NCBI RefSeq assembly: GCF_900128455.1 | Contig: NZ_LT635783.1 | Span: 2,785,520 to 2,849,519, forward strand | Source of the DNA: Bacteroides mediterraneensis | GTDB lineage: Bacteria > Bacteroidota > Bacteroidia > Bacteroidales > Bacteroidaceae | DNA: 64,000 nucleotides | Direction of reading: 5' to 3' | Part shown: in pieces, positions 28,962 through 37,958 of the stretch | How the letters are laid out: each line of letters opens with the position of its first letter | Position numbering within the stretch: position 1 is the first letter of the stretch | Position numbers and translations under genes: made by a program | Notes under the pieces: model-generated | The model's input: only the letters and a program-made list of their open reading frames with translations | What the model was told of the DNA's origin: nothing | Databases searched by the model: none

Positions 28962-28987
28962 GCAATATATATAAGGTATAATATTGC
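28962..28987. promoter_or_regulatory. Inverted repeat ahead of the head-gene cluster
   Basis: GCAATAT and ATATTGC around an AT-rich 12-base spacer, 20 bases before the protease ATG. It may be an operator or a late-promoter element; no consensus -7 box is evident. Confidence 0.3.
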
Positions 28988-29007
28988 GTAGACTAATTTT
29001 CGACAAC

Positions 29008-30042
29008 ATGGATTATAGTATTAGTATTGATTCACACATCGGTCCTTGGGGATATTCAAAGAACTATATCCGAAGCCAGATGTCAGGTTTGAAAAACAAG
29101 CCTGTCAATGTGCGTGTATCGTCCCTCGGTGGCTCGGTGGACGATGCGCTCGACATCCGGCAGCAGTTTCTTGATCACGGCAACGTGACTTGCTACCTGT
29201 ATGGATACGTAGCCAGCGCGGCTACCATCCTGGCTACCGGTGCCAAGAAAACCTGCATGTCCAGATATGCATTCTACCTTATTCATAAGGTGTCAAACTG
29301 GGTGGATGCCTGGGGTAATTACAATGCCGACCAGATTCAACAGCTCATTGATGATCTGAAGGCTAACAAGCTGGAGAATGATAAGATGGATTTGGTATTG
29401 GCCAATCTCTACGCCAACAAGTGCAAGAAAAAGGTAGATGACATTCTTCCTATTTTAAAAGAGGGCCGCTGGCTTACTGCACAAGAAGCACTTGAATACG
29501 GATTCATTGATGAAATCGTAGAAGAAGGTTCAAAACTGAACTTCGACGATGCCATGAAGACCCGTTTCAACATGTTCCATCTTCCGGCTTTGCCTGCGAT
29601 GGAGGACAAGACCGAAAGTCCGGAAGCAGAAACCGCACCCAGTTGGTTCAACAATTTCGTGAACAAATTCTTCAAGGGACACCAGCCGGATACTCCACAG
29701 GCACAAAATAAACCACTCAATCATTCAACAACACAAATGAAAAAGGATTATCAGAAAGTCAATTCCATCTTGAAAATCGAGGGTGTGGAAGTTGACAAAG
29801 ATGGTAAGGTGATGCTTACCGAAGATCAGGTCAAGGCCCTCAATGACCACATCGCCCATCTGGAGCAGGAATCTTCTGATAAAGACAATCAGATTTCCGA
29901 TCTGAAGAAGCAGAATGAAAACCTGCAAAAAAATGATGGTGAGGAAACCACACACATCAATGGTGATGAAGGTGAGGATGACGACATTGCAAAACTAAAC
30001 ACTGCTAAAGAATTGTTTAACGACGTAAAAGATTTGTTATAA
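29008..30042 (+). CDS. ClpP-type prohead protease with scaffold-like C-terminus
   Basis: 344 residues. A ClpP/S14-like fold (about 1-170) carries the likely nucleophile Ser70 in YVASAATI and His93 in YLIHK, spaced as in ClpP. The C-terminal half (about 200-344) is acidic, Gln/Glu/Asp-rich and coiled-coil (HLEQESSDKDNQISDLKKQN), as expected of a fused scaffold. It would assemble with and trim the capsid before packaging. The ATG is preferred over a TTG eight codons upstream. The capsid gene follows after 1 base. Confidence 0.85.
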   Translation: MDYSISIDSHIGPWGYSKNYIRSQMSGLKNKPVNVRVSSLGGSVDDALDIRQQFLDHGNVTCYLYGYVASAATILATGAKKTCMSRYAFYLIHKVSNWVDAWGNYNADQIQQLIDDLKANKLENDKMDLVLANLYANKCKKKVDDILPILKEGRWLTAQEALEYGFIDEIVEEGSKLNFDDAMKTRFNMFHLPALPAMEDKTESPEAETAPSWFNNFVNKFFKGHQPDTPQAQNKPLNHSTTQMKKDYQKVNSILKIEGVEVDKDGKVMLTEDQVKALNDHIAHLEQESSDKDNQISDLKKQNENLQKNDGEETTHINGDEGEDDDIAKLNTAKELFNDVKDLL

Positions 30043-30043
30043 G

Positions 30044-31039
30044 ATGGCAGACACAACTGGATACGTAAAAATTACGGATGAGCAGCTGGCCAAGTCGGCT
30101 GTTCGTTATCGAAAAGAATTACTGATGATGCCGGTACTGGCATTGGGTACAACTTTACAGCACATGACACAAAGACCGGGTGTTCGCGGTAAAGAAGTGG
30201 TAGGCGAATTATCTGGCGATATTGAGCTGGGACCTTATGACGAAGGACGTGAAGATACTGATGGAGTATCTATCAATCCGCGTACATTAGAAACCTTTCT
30301 CGGTAGTGTAGTAAAGAAGTTTTCTCCTAACTCTGTATGGCAGACCATTTACGGTAATCTGATTACAAAAGGAGAGGCTTTGAAAAATGTAGATATTGCC
30401 CGCCAGGTGCTGGCTTTCCTGACTGCGAAAATGGGTGGTAACTTGAATGCTTCTATTTGGAACGCGAAACGTAACGACAGTGGAACCAAGACCAAAGAAC
30501 TTTTCAATGGTTTTGACACCATTACCAAAACTGAAAAAGACGCAGCTAAAATCTCTACTGATTTGGGTAATATGTTCACCATCGAAGCAATCAGTAAAGA
30601 TAACGCCGTAGATGTCTTGAAAGCATTTTACCGTGCAGCTGATCCGGTTTTGCGTGAAACGCAAACTAAATTGTTTATTCCTCAGGGAGTGTACGATAAT
30701 TATGTAGACGATTACCAGGCGACTGTGGGGCATGTACCTTATAACACCAGTTTTGAAAAAACGGTACTCGAAGGTTCCAATGGCCGTTGCGAATTGGTTC
30801 CGCTGGCGAATAAGGCAGGTTCACCGTTCATCCACCTGACAACCAAGAGCAATATGCTCGTAGGTTTTGGCAATGGTGCCGATGCGGAGAACATTACCGT
30901 TGAGAAGCATCATGCATTCAAACTGGATTACATCGCTACAATGTACTTCGGTACAGAATTTGAATCAATTTCTAAAGAGCGTCTGCTGGTTGGTACCGTC
31001 GACGGTACAACTCCGGTTCTCGCTGGCATAGGAGGGTAA
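30044..31039 (+). CDS. Major capsid protein
   Basis: 331 residues, directly after the protease/scaffold gene, the classic head-gene order. Composition is that of an HK97-fold shell protein, with an N-terminal helical arm and a C-terminal beta region (LVGFGNGADAENITVEKHHAFKLDYIATM is the P-domain-like part). I recognise it mainly from context and its resemblance to Bacteroides phage capsid proteins. The next gene starts 3 bases after the stop. Confidence 0.75.
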   Translation: MADTTGYVKITDEQLAKSAVRYRKELLMMPVLALGTTLQHMTQRPGVRGKEVVGELSGDIELGPYDEGREDTDGVSINPRTLETFLGSVVKKFSPNSVWQTIYGNLITKGEALKNVDIARQVLAFLTAKMGGNLNASIWNAKRNDSGTKTKELFNGFDTITKTEKDAAKISTDLGNMFTIEAISKDNAVDVLKAFYRAADPVLRETQTKLFIPQGVYDNYVDDYQATVGHVPYNTSFEKTVLEGSNGRCELVPLANKAGSPFIHLTTKSNMLVGFGNGADAENITVEKHHAFKLDYIATMYFGTEFESISKERLLVGTVDGTTPVLAGIGG

Positions 31040-31042
31040 ATT

Positions 31043-31645
31043 ATGGCAGTAGATTGTACAAGCAAAGGGATGTACGAATCCCTTTCCTGGTGTCCAGGTC
31101 AGACCTCACAGCCAGGTATCAGACGTAAGGTTTTCTTCATTCCGAAAAGCTGGATTGAAAAATGGCCGGTGCTTCCTGACATTGACGGAGCGGAGAGCAT
31201 GGCTGCATTAGCCACATACGAAGGCGACTTTGTGCTGGCGGCAGACAAGAAATGGCAGTACCTGGAGGTATTGACCACCAAATCCAACATTGCCTCTGAT
31301 TCACAAGGTGAAAAGCCTTCCAAAACGATTCTTAACAAAGCCACATTGTTATATGCCGGTACAGACGAAGAAGCATCAGGATTTTGTCGACAGGCAAATA
31401 ATGATGAGATGATTTATCTGTGCCAGCAGCGTAACGGAAAGTTTCGCGTGGTAGGTTCAGAAGCTTATGATCCTGATACAACAATTTCCCAGACCTCCGG
31501 CGAAGGAGAAACAGGTACAGCGGGAACTACCCTCACGGCACAGTGTACGGACATTTGCCCGTCACCGTTCTACACAGGCAAAATCGAAACAGAAGATGGC
31601 GATATCTCCGGAGCGGATGGTAGCGCAATCCTTCCGAGTGGATAA
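31043..31645 (+). CDS. Phage structural protein, possibly head decoration or tail tube
   Basis: 200 residues, no membrane segments. The C-terminal 60 residues are Gly/Thr/Ser-rich (TSGEGETGTAGTTLTAQC), like an exposed appendage. Its place straight after the capsid gene would fit decoration or a tube protein. Assignment is by position only. Confidence 0.5.
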   Translation: MAVDCTSKGMYESLSWCPGQTSQPGIRRKVFFIPKSWIEKWPVLPDIDGAESMAALATYEGDFVLAADKKWQYLEVLTTKSNIASDSQGEKPSKTILNKATLLYAGTDEEASGFCRQANNDEMIYLCQQRNGKFRVVGSEAYDPDTTISQTSGEGETGTAGTTLTAQCTDICPSPFYTGKIETEDGDISGADGSAILPSG

Positions 31646-31663
31646 TAATAGGAGGCTACAGTT

Positions 31664-32467
31664 ATGTACATAGATGAACAGTTCACCATAAACATGCAAG
31701 GCTGGCTCAATACGGAGCCGGCCAAGCGTGACCTGATGAAAGGTGCGGAAATGGTGCTCAAGCTGACCCGTAACCGCATCCTTTATCAGAATATTTCCCA
31801 CAATCCGCAGAAGTTTGCAAGCAAGATTGAGTATGAGCTGAAGAAACACCTGGCCATCCGCCTGGACCGAAAGACGATTCAGGACGTGGTCAAGATGGAC
31901 AAAGAGCTGGTTCCAGCCGTAGCTGAAACACTGGCCACCTTCCAGCCTGAAATCAGTTCCGATGACGACACACCGCAAGAAGCTACCATCGCAAAGGGTA
32001 AACGCGCGGATCACGATTCATTGCCCGAAGAAATTCGTCAGCTGTGGGAAGACAACAAAGACATCTATTTCCGCTTGAAGCAGACTTTTGAGACTTTGAA
32101 AACCATGAAGGATGCTCTTCCATGCGACAGGTACGAATACTTGAAGCTACTGGAAGAGCTGGATGCCAGATATCGGGATAACATGAACAAGTACGACCAT
32201 TTCAATCCGGACACTCAGGGTGCCGGCGGAGCAGAAGGTGAATCACCTGAAGACCCCGCTGAAATGGCCAAAAAAGTCAGTGCAGCCCGCGGCTATCTGT
32301 CAGACAACAAGAAGAAACTGGCAGAGCTGAAGGAATCCGGAGACCAGGAGAAGTACGAGAAGCTGCTGGCCAAAGTACAGCAGAGATACGACTTCCTTAT
32401 CTCCACCGGAAACAACGTAGGAGAAGACCAGGTGAATGCCTTACGTGAATTAGGGTTGAAAGCATGA
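31664..32467 (+). CDS. Phage protein of unknown function in the head cluster
   Basis: 267 residues, largely helical, with an acidic low-complexity linker (TQGAGGAEGESPEDP, about 196-210) between two charged helical parts. The C-terminal part is coiled-coil-like. It overlaps the next gene by 4 bases. It may be a head-assembly chaperone or head-tail protein. Confidence 0.55.
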   Translation: MYIDEQFTINMQGWLNTEPAKRDLMKGAEMVLKLTRNRILYQNISHNPQKFASKIEYELKKHLAIRLDRKTIQDVVKMDKELVPAVAETLATFQPEISSDDDTPQEATIAKGKRADHDSLPEEIRQLWEDNKDIYFRLKQTFETLKTMKDALPCDRYEYLKLLEELDARYRDNMNKYDHFNPDTQGAGGAEGESPEDPAEMAKKVSAARGYLSDNKKKLAELKESGDQEKYEKLLAKVQQRYDFLISTGNNVGEDQVNALRELGLKA

Positions 32468-32964
32468 AACATGTAAACCGATTGCTGAAGCCGTTATCCG
32501 ATGTGCCGTTACAAGCATACCTGGATAACCGGCTTCAGCTTTTTGATGTTCTTGAGTACATCCTGTCACAGACCGGACCGGCTAAGGTCTATGTATCCAC
32601 CTTTTCTACATCCGAAGAGTTCTTGCGCCGGTTGTTTTCGCTTCGCAAACGGAAGATGATCCTTCACTCCGTTCTGCTTGCTGACCTGAAGGCAGCTCGA
32701 AAGACCGTCAACTTGTATACCTTTATGTCTTCCGTATTCGATGACGTGTACCTCACGGAAAACCATTCCAAGGTATTGCTTATCGAGAACGATCGCTGGA
32801 TGGTTACAGTCGTTACCAGTCAGAACCAGACGCGAGGCAACCGGACAGAATGTGCGATGATCACGACACAGCCTGACATCTTTCTCACTTTGCGAGACCA
32901 GTTTTCAGAGATTATTAATACCCGAAGCCTACACCTCAATGGAATTCACTTCAACACAGATTAA
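32464..32964 (+). CDS. PLD-like phage protein
   Basis: 166 residues. The middle resembles one half of a phospholipase-D-type nuclease: AKVYVSTFSTSEEFL, then the HxK-type motif NHSKVLLIEND (strict HKD would have Asp after four residues) and TSQNQTRGNRTE, which parallels the Asn and Glu that follow HKD motifs. It could be a nuclease-fold protein that has lost or kept activity; its place between head genes and the small terminase hints at a packaging role. Translationally coupled to both neighbours. Confidence 0.5.
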   Translation: MKHVNRLLKPLSDVPLQAYLDNRLQLFDVLEYILSQTGPAKVYVSTFSTSEEFLRRLFSLRKRKMILHSVLLADLKAARKTVNLYTFMSSVFDDVYLTENHSKVLLIENDRWMVTVVTSQNQTRGNRTECAMITTQPDIFLTLRDQFSEIINTRSLHLNGIHFNTD

Positions 32965-33220
32965 CAGAATTAAGGAACTTGCTGCGATGCTCACTCCAGT
33001 GTCGGATATCGCTGTTCTGATGGACGTAGATGAACGCCGTCTGCGAGAAATCATATCCGACAAGTCCCATCCGGTCAGTATTGCTTACCGTAAGGGGAAA
33101 GCCGAAAGAGCTTTGCAGATCCGGCAGAATGAGCTGGAACTGGCCGAAGCCGGTAGTCCGCTGGCGGTACAGCTGGTAGGTTCTTATATCCGAGATATGG
33201 ATTCCGATGAAGATTTATAA
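32939..33220 (+). CDS. Small HTH protein, terminase-associated
   Basis: 93 residues. A helix-turn-helix-like stretch (LTPVSDIAVLMDVDERRLREII) precedes a basic helix. It overlaps the PLD-like gene by 26 bases and precedes another candidate small-terminase gene by 2 bases. It may be the DNA-recognition half of a split small terminase, or an accessory to it. Confidence 0.55.
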   Translation: MEFTSTQINRIKELAAMLTPVSDIAVLMDVDERRLREIISDKSHPVSIAYRKGKAERALQIRQNELELAEAGSPLAVQLVGSYIRDMDSDEDL

Positions 33221-33222
33221 CT

Positions 33223-33846
33223 ATGCCATTACCCGCAACAATTGATATTGCAAAAGAAAATCTCTTTGCCTCGGTCGACGAGATGAAAGAGCGTAACATT
33301 CCCGAAGTCATTCAGCAGCGTCTGCTCAGACTTCGGGACATGTATAATTATTGGCTCCAGTACCCGCGCATACGAGAACAGGAAATCGTTTTGGAACTTC
33401 AGAAGCGATACCAGATACAGAAGTCAGCTGCTTACGAAGATATTCGGATCATCAAGTATCTGCTGGGTGATTTGAACAAAGCCACCAAGGACTACCATCG
33501 CTACCGCTTCATCCAGCGCAACGAAGAGAGCTACGAGATGGCCAAGCGAATGAAGGATGCCAGGGCGATGGCCGCTTGCGACAACTATTACGCCAAGTAC
33601 ATGCAACTCGACAAAGAGGACGCCAAGGATTTAGGCTACGACAAGATTGTGGTGCAACCCTTCCAGCCGGACAGCGACCCGACGATTATCGGAATTAAAC
33701 CGATACCGAACATCCGGCAGCGCATTGCGGATAAGATAAAGCAGTACATGAATGAGGATGTCCAGGACATCCAGTTCGAAGATGCAGACTTCAACGAAGA
33801 CGACATTTTCAACCCTAAAAAATCACAGGAGGCACTCGAACCATGA
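33223..33846 (+). CDS. Probable terminase small subunit
   Basis: 207 residues, helical and soluble. An HTH-like segment (LELQKRYQIQKSAAYEDIRII) in the N-terminal half fits a DNA-recognition domain. The C-terminal tail is acidic (QFEDADFNEDDIFNPKKS), as in small terminases that contact the large subunit. Its stop overlaps the large-subunit start by 4 bases (ATGA). Confidence 0.65.
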   Translation: MPLPATIDIAKENLFASVDEMKERNIPEVIQQRLLRLRDMYNYWLQYPRIREQEIVLELQKRYQIQKSAAYEDIRIIKYLLGDLNKATKDYHRYRFIQRNEESYEMAKRMKDARAMAACDNYYAKYMQLDKEDAKDLGYDKIVVQPFQPDSDPTIIGIKPIPNIRQRIADKIKQYMNEDVQDIQFEDADFNEDDIFNPKKSQEALEP

Positions 33847-35450
33847 GAGAATACTTCCATGACACCCAGCAGCAGGTTCTATTCACCCCGGCAAAAGACA
33901 TAGTGCTTTGTGCCGGACGTGGTTGGGGTAAAGGTCCGATTCATGCCGCCATCAACCTGCGTAACATGCAGCGTATGCCCGGAAGCATCACCGGTTTTGT
34001 GGCGGCCAACTGTAAACGTGCCCTCACCAACACCATCCCGTCCATGCTGATCCACTGGCAGCGATGGGGATTCAAACGTGATGTGCACTGGACCATCGGA
34101 AAGAAGCCGCCGAAGTCGTGGGGGTGGGGTGAACCTATCTTCCAGCCTGACAACTGGGAGAATGTGATTTCATTCTACAACGGATCCATCGGCTACATCA
34201 TCAGCCAGGACCGTTCCGGAACCTCCAACTCCTTCTCTCTTGATTATCTCGACATCGACGAAGCAAAGTATATTGACTTCGAGCAGTTGAAGGATGAAAC
34301 CCTTCCGGCGAACCGAGGTAACAAACAATACTTCGGTCATCACTACTTTCATCACGGCATGCTGATTACTTCTGATATGCCGGTGACGAAGAAAGGTTCC
34401 TAGTTTCTGGATTACGAGAAGAAATGCGATCCGGAACTGATTGAAGTCATCCAGGCGACAGTGCATGAGATTTGGCGAACAAAGAAACGAATCCGTGACC
34501 TTCAGGCTAAATCAGAACCTGTACCTTTATATCTGAAAGACTATCTGCGCACCCTGAACCGTGATGTATGCCGGATGGGTTCTGTTGCTGTTTTATATCG
34601 TGAGTTCTCCACGATCGAGAATATGCAGCTGCTGGGCGAAGCATTCATCAACCAGATGAAGCGTGACCTTCCTCCGCTTACCTTTCAGACGGCCATCCTC
34701 TGCCGACGTATCGGTATCAGTCGAGACGGCTTCTACTCCAGCATGACGGAAGGGCACAAATACAATGCGACTGACTTCAGCTACCTGGACAGCCTGGAAT
34801 ATCAGTTCGACAAAATCAAGGAGCCTTCCTGCCTGATGGATGCAGACCTCGATAGGGATAAGCCCATCTGCATCGCCTTTGACTTTAATGCCAACATCAA
34901 CTGGCTGGTAGCCGGCCAGCCGGACCGGAACCGGCTGAAGGTGATTAAATCTTTCTGGGTAAAGTATGAACGTAAGCTCGAGGCCCTGGTGGATGACTTC
35001 TGCAAATATTACCGGCACCAGCGAAACAAGCTGGTTAACTTCTATTACGACAGCACGGCCCTGGGTTCCAACTATGCAGTAAATGACGAAGACTTTCATT
35101 ACGTCGTCGAGCGTGCTTTCAAGGACAGAGGTTGGGAAGTTAATTCCGTCTATATAGGCCCCCCGATGAAACACATAGAGAAGTGGCTGCTAATCAATCG
35201 TATGTTTGCAGGGAAGGCAAAGCTCATTCCATTCTTCAACGAACAGAACAACGAGGATCTGCTTATCTCTGTACAGACAGCTGGTGTGTACAATGGTGGT
35301 AAGGATAAGAGAGGGGAGAAGTTGGCTGAAACAGAAGAAGACCAGCTTCAGGCGAGAACGGACGGTTCGGATGCTTTCGATACGTTGTGTATCGGTTGTG
35401 AGCGTTTCCCTCAGATGATCGACGATATCTTCGTGACATCATCAATGTAA
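33843..35450 (+). pseudogene. terL: Terminase large subunit interrupted by an in-frame TAG
   Basis: The reading frame covers 536 codons, the normal length for TerL, with one stop: TAG at 34401-34403 (codon 187). Downstream the frame stays open to 35450. The ATPase half has a Walker A-like AGRGWGKG (24-31; the last residue is Gly, where Ser/Thr is usual) and Walker B LDIDEA. The second half carries the nuclease motifs (AFDFNANINW, YYDSTALG, DGSDAFDTL). A TGG to TAG change (Trp) explains the lesion. TAG is a normal stop for other genes here, so recoding is unlikely. Without suppression the ATPase and nuclease are separated and packaging should fail. Confidence 0.85.
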
Positions 35451-35484
35451 GTTTCAATAGCTAATTAGTTTTATATTAAGGTGT

Positions 35485-35526
35485 AGCCCTGGCGACCGTG
35501 CGAATGGTTGTCGGGGCTGTTTTTTT
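35485..35526 (+). terminator. Terminator after terL
   Basis: AGCCC/GGGCT closing stem with inner GGCGACC/GGTTGTC pairing (two G-T pairs), loop GTGCGAAT, then a run of eight T after G. Confidence 0.7.
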
Positions 35527-35529
35527 ATG

Positions 35530-36260
35530 CGTGCGATAGCGTGTACCGTGCGTGTGGACGTTTGTGCCGTTACATATTCCGCTTTTATCAAAGGTGCTAA
35601 TTAGGTTTATGGCGTAGGGCGGTGGGGGGTCGGAAAACCGACGCCCGCATAAAATGCGGTATTTTGAGGGGGTAATCGATTGATTGTGTGCTGTTTTTGT
35701 ATCGGATGAGCGGAAATTCAGAATAAATCCGCCTGTTTAAGCCTGTTTTTGCTTGCTAATTTACTGTTACACAATCTGCTGGCACCCGAGAAATTCCCAA
35801 AATTTATCGGGTAGAAAGGTAGAAAGACACTCGATAGTCTTTCTGGCTGGCGATGGCGTTCACGCAGCGGCCCACCCGCCCCGTTGCTCTCCCTACTGGC
35901 GGTATAGCTAAAGCTATGTATTGTTTGACTGCTCTTCTTTGTCTGCTCTTCGCCAATAATTCGGTATCACTTCCGCTATGGTTTATGCCTTTTGTACCTG
36001 CAAAGGTAAATGTTCCGCTTCGTATGCCAAGTTCAGGCGCTGTTCTCGAAAAAATCTCCACCCTCACAAGACTCAGGTAGTATTCAAGGCTCTGCTTTTC
36101 GTGAAAACTTGTCTTTATACGCTTCGGAACACCTTTGCTGGCAGGTGTAAAAGGCGAAAACAAACCGTAGCGACAGCGAACGGAATAAAAAAAAGCTCAG
36201 AGCAGGAAGAGCAGAAATAAAGGCTCAACTCCCGAGCTCGGCACCAGAATAAATTTTAAG
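35530..36260. other. Gene-poor leader of integrative-element type
   Basis: 731 bases without a convincing gene. It starts with GC-rich sequence holding two adjacent perfect hairpins, GTCGG-AAAA-CCGAC (35629-35642) and CCGCAT-AAA-ATGCGG (35645-35659). It ends with an AAAAAAGCTC-rich purine tract before the phosphoribosyltransferase gene. A plus-strand frame at 35853-36080 (75 codons) has no family I recognise and is left as doubtful. The composition and arrangement recall leaders of Bacteroides conjugative elements. Confidence 0.45.
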
Positions 36261-36263
36261 ACC

Positions 36264-36815
36264 ATGAAAACCTTTACCGAATCCATGCTAAACCAGTGCA
36301 GAAAGTACATGTTCAACTTCTTTGACTATCTGCCGACAAAGTACAAAGCCAGTTCAAGAGATTGGCAGGTGAGAAACTTTGTATGGGCTTTTAAGGATGG
36401 GAAATGTGCCGTTTCTGCCGCCCAGCTTGTTGCCAAGAAAATCCGTGAGCAGTACGGTAACGAAGCGAGTGACATCGTGTTTGCTTGCATTCCTGCCAGT
36501 AGCCAACGGAAAAATGAAATCCGATATAAGCAGTTTTCAGAGGAAGTTGCACGGTTGTCGGGCGCAGTCAGTGCATACGACCATATCACGGTAGAAGGTG
36601 AACGGCTGGCAATCCATGAAAGCAAGTCAGGAAAGCACGTCAATAATGTGCAGGTAGTCAATTTCGACAAGGAGTTTTTCAAGGGAAAGAAAGTACTCGT
36701 TTTTGACGATGTAATTACTCGAGGTTATTCCTACGCCCGTTTTGCTTGCCATCTTGAAACGCTGGGGGCTTCAGTTTTGGGAGGTATGTTTTTAGCAAAA
36801 ACCTTATTTGTATAA
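36264..36815 (+). CDS. Phosphoribosyltransferase-domain protein, mobile-element type
   Basis: 183 residues. The C-terminal PRPP-binding motif KVLVFDDVITRGYSYARF is intact, preceded by a FACIPASSQRKNEIRYKQF segment like those in ComF-type proteins. The substrate is unknown. Versions of this gene followed by a RadC-type gene are common in Bacteroides integrative elements, so I read this pair as transferred cargo and not phage core. The ATG at 36264 follows AAGACC at short distance. Confidence 0.75.
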   Translation: MKTFTESMLNQCRKYMFNFFDYLPTKYKASSRDWQVRNFVWAFKDGKCAVSAAQLVAKKIREQYGNEASDIVFACIPASSQRKNEIRYKQFSEEVARLSGAVSAYDHITVEGERLAIHESKSGKHVNNVQVVNFDKEFFKGKKVLVFDDVITRGYSYARFACHLETLGASVLGGMFLAKTLFV

Positions 36816-36834
36816 CAATTTAATAACCAACATT

Positions 36835-37440
36835 ATGAAAGATTTATTTGAACTTTGTGGAGAGTGCAGACATTTGTCAGATAGTGAAGTAGTCTATCAG
36901 TTGACGAACAACAGAGAAACCAGTAAACGAGTTAATGAGATGTTATTGCGTGGCGACAATGTGTCGATAGAAGATGTTTGCCAGCTTTTGACACCGGCAC
37001 GCAGGGACATGGCTCTCGCCGTGATTGAACTTTACAAACGTATCATAGACCGTAGAAGCAGCAGGGTAATTATCCGGCATAGTGAGGACATCTATAACCT
37101 GATGAAACCCTATATGGAAGATTTGGAAGTAGAGGAATGTTGGGCTATTTACTTGAACCAGTCTAACCGTGTTGTGAGGAAACAACGTATCTCTGTAGGA
37201 GGTATAACCAGTACGCAGGTAGATGTAAGAGTCATTTTGCGTGAAGCTCTGAAATGTAACGCCACGTCGCTGATACTTTGCCACAATCACCCGTCAGGAA
37301 ACAGCCGACCCAGTAATGACGATAACCGTCTGACTGAATGTTTGAAGAATGCAGGCAATACTATGAATATAAAACTCTTAGACCATATCGTTTATGGTGA
37401 TAAGGAATACTTTAGTTATGAGGATGAGGAACGCTTGTAG
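36835..37440 (+). CDS. RadC-family JAMM (JAB/MPN+) protein
   Basis: 201 residues from ATG 36835. The C-terminal domain has the metal-binding JAMM motif CHNHPSGNSRPSNDD and the WAIYLNQSNRV block of RadC proteins. The family is common on plasmids and integrative elements; its biochemical role is unsettled despite the name. It follows the phosphoribosyltransferase gene by 19 bases. A TTG-started extension at 36808 is not needed. Confidence 0.85.
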   Translation: MKDLFELCGECRHLSDSEVVYQLTNNRETSKRVNEMLLRGDNVSIEDVCQLLTPARRDMALAVIELYKRIIDRRSSRVIIRHSEDIYNLMKPYMEDLEVEECWAIYLNQSNRVVRKQRISVGGITSTQVDVRVILREALKCNATSLILCHNHPSGNSRPSNDDNRLTECLKNAGNTMNIKLLDHIVYGDKEYFSYEDEERL

Positions 37441-37493
37441 GGGTTGTAATCGGCTGTAGAAACGTTTTAGGGAGGTGGGTAGCGTAACAGCCG

Positions 37494-37551
37494 CCCGCCG
37501 CCCGATTTTACCGCTTTGTCACTTCGTTGGCGGCAAAAATCGGGCGGCGGG
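37494..37551. other. Long GC-rich hairpin after the RadC-like gene
   Basis: 16-bp perfect stem (CCCGCCGCCCGATTTT and its complement), extended by a further CCGC/GCGG after a small internal loop, around a 15-base apical loop. It may be a strong terminator for the preceding pair or a remnant transfer-origin structure. The rest of the 258-base gap holds the HicA promoter. Confidence 0.55.
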
Positions 37552-37636
37552 GAATAAGGTATTTGTTTTTTAACGCCTAAAATCGGCGAAAATGGATTGG
37601 ATTTTTTCTAAAAGGTAGAAAATTTTCTATCAATTC

Positions 37637-37667
37637 TTTGGAAATGGTAGAATAATTACTACCTTTG
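37637..37667 (+). promoter_or_regulatory. Promoter of the HicA/HicB pair
   Basis: TTTG (37637-37640), 19 bases, then TACCTTTG (37660-37667), a consensus Bacteroides promoter, 31 bases before the hicA ATG. AAAGGAGGAAC just before the ATG is a strong ribosome-binding site. Confidence 0.7.
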
Positions 37668-37698
37668 CATTGCTGAACCAAAACAGAAAGGAGGAACA

Positions 37699-37902
37699 AT
37701 GATAAAAAGTTCAGAATTTCATCGCCAACTGATTAAACGCGGAAAGAGGCGTGGATGGCATTGGGTGCAAGGAGAAGGTGACGGAAGTCATCGGATTTAT
37801 GAAGACAAAAATGGGATCCGATATCCGGTCCCGTATCATGGAAGCAAAGAAATAGGCGAAGGCCTGAGGAAAAAAATCATTAAGGATATGGAGCTTGAAT
37901 AA
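37699..37902 (+). CDS. hicA: HicA-type mRNA interferase toxin
   Basis: 67 residues, normal for HicA. The dsRNA-binding-like fold keeps the catalytic histidine in GDGSHRIYED and the conserved VPYHGSKEIGEGLRKKI C-terminus. When free it cleaves mRNA and stops growth. It precedes its antitoxin (56-base gap) and shares the consensus promoter upstream. On a prophage such a pair may stabilise the element or act in abortive defence. Confidence 0.9.
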   Translation: MIKSSEFHRQLIKRGKRRGWHWVQGEGDGSHRIYEDKNGIRYPVPYHGSKEIGEGLRKKIIKDMELE

Positions 37903-37958
37903 GCTCCTTCCTTAATGTTAAAATATAAGCTAAATAGAGCTTAAAACATAAAACCTGA

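Noticed and set aside
28984-29007. TTG start for the prohead protease
   Set aside because: It adds eight residues over an inverted repeat; the ATG at 29008 suits the ClpP-like start.
33843-35450. Phage-wide reassignment of TAG
   Set aside because: Several complete phage genes in the window end in TAG at sensible positions, and no suppressor tRNA is visible, so a nonsense mutation is simpler.
35804-36220. Protein-coding genes in the leader before the phosphoribosyltransferase
   Set aside because: Overlapping frames on both strands have no recognisable family, no clear ribosome-binding site and fit better as non-coding leader.
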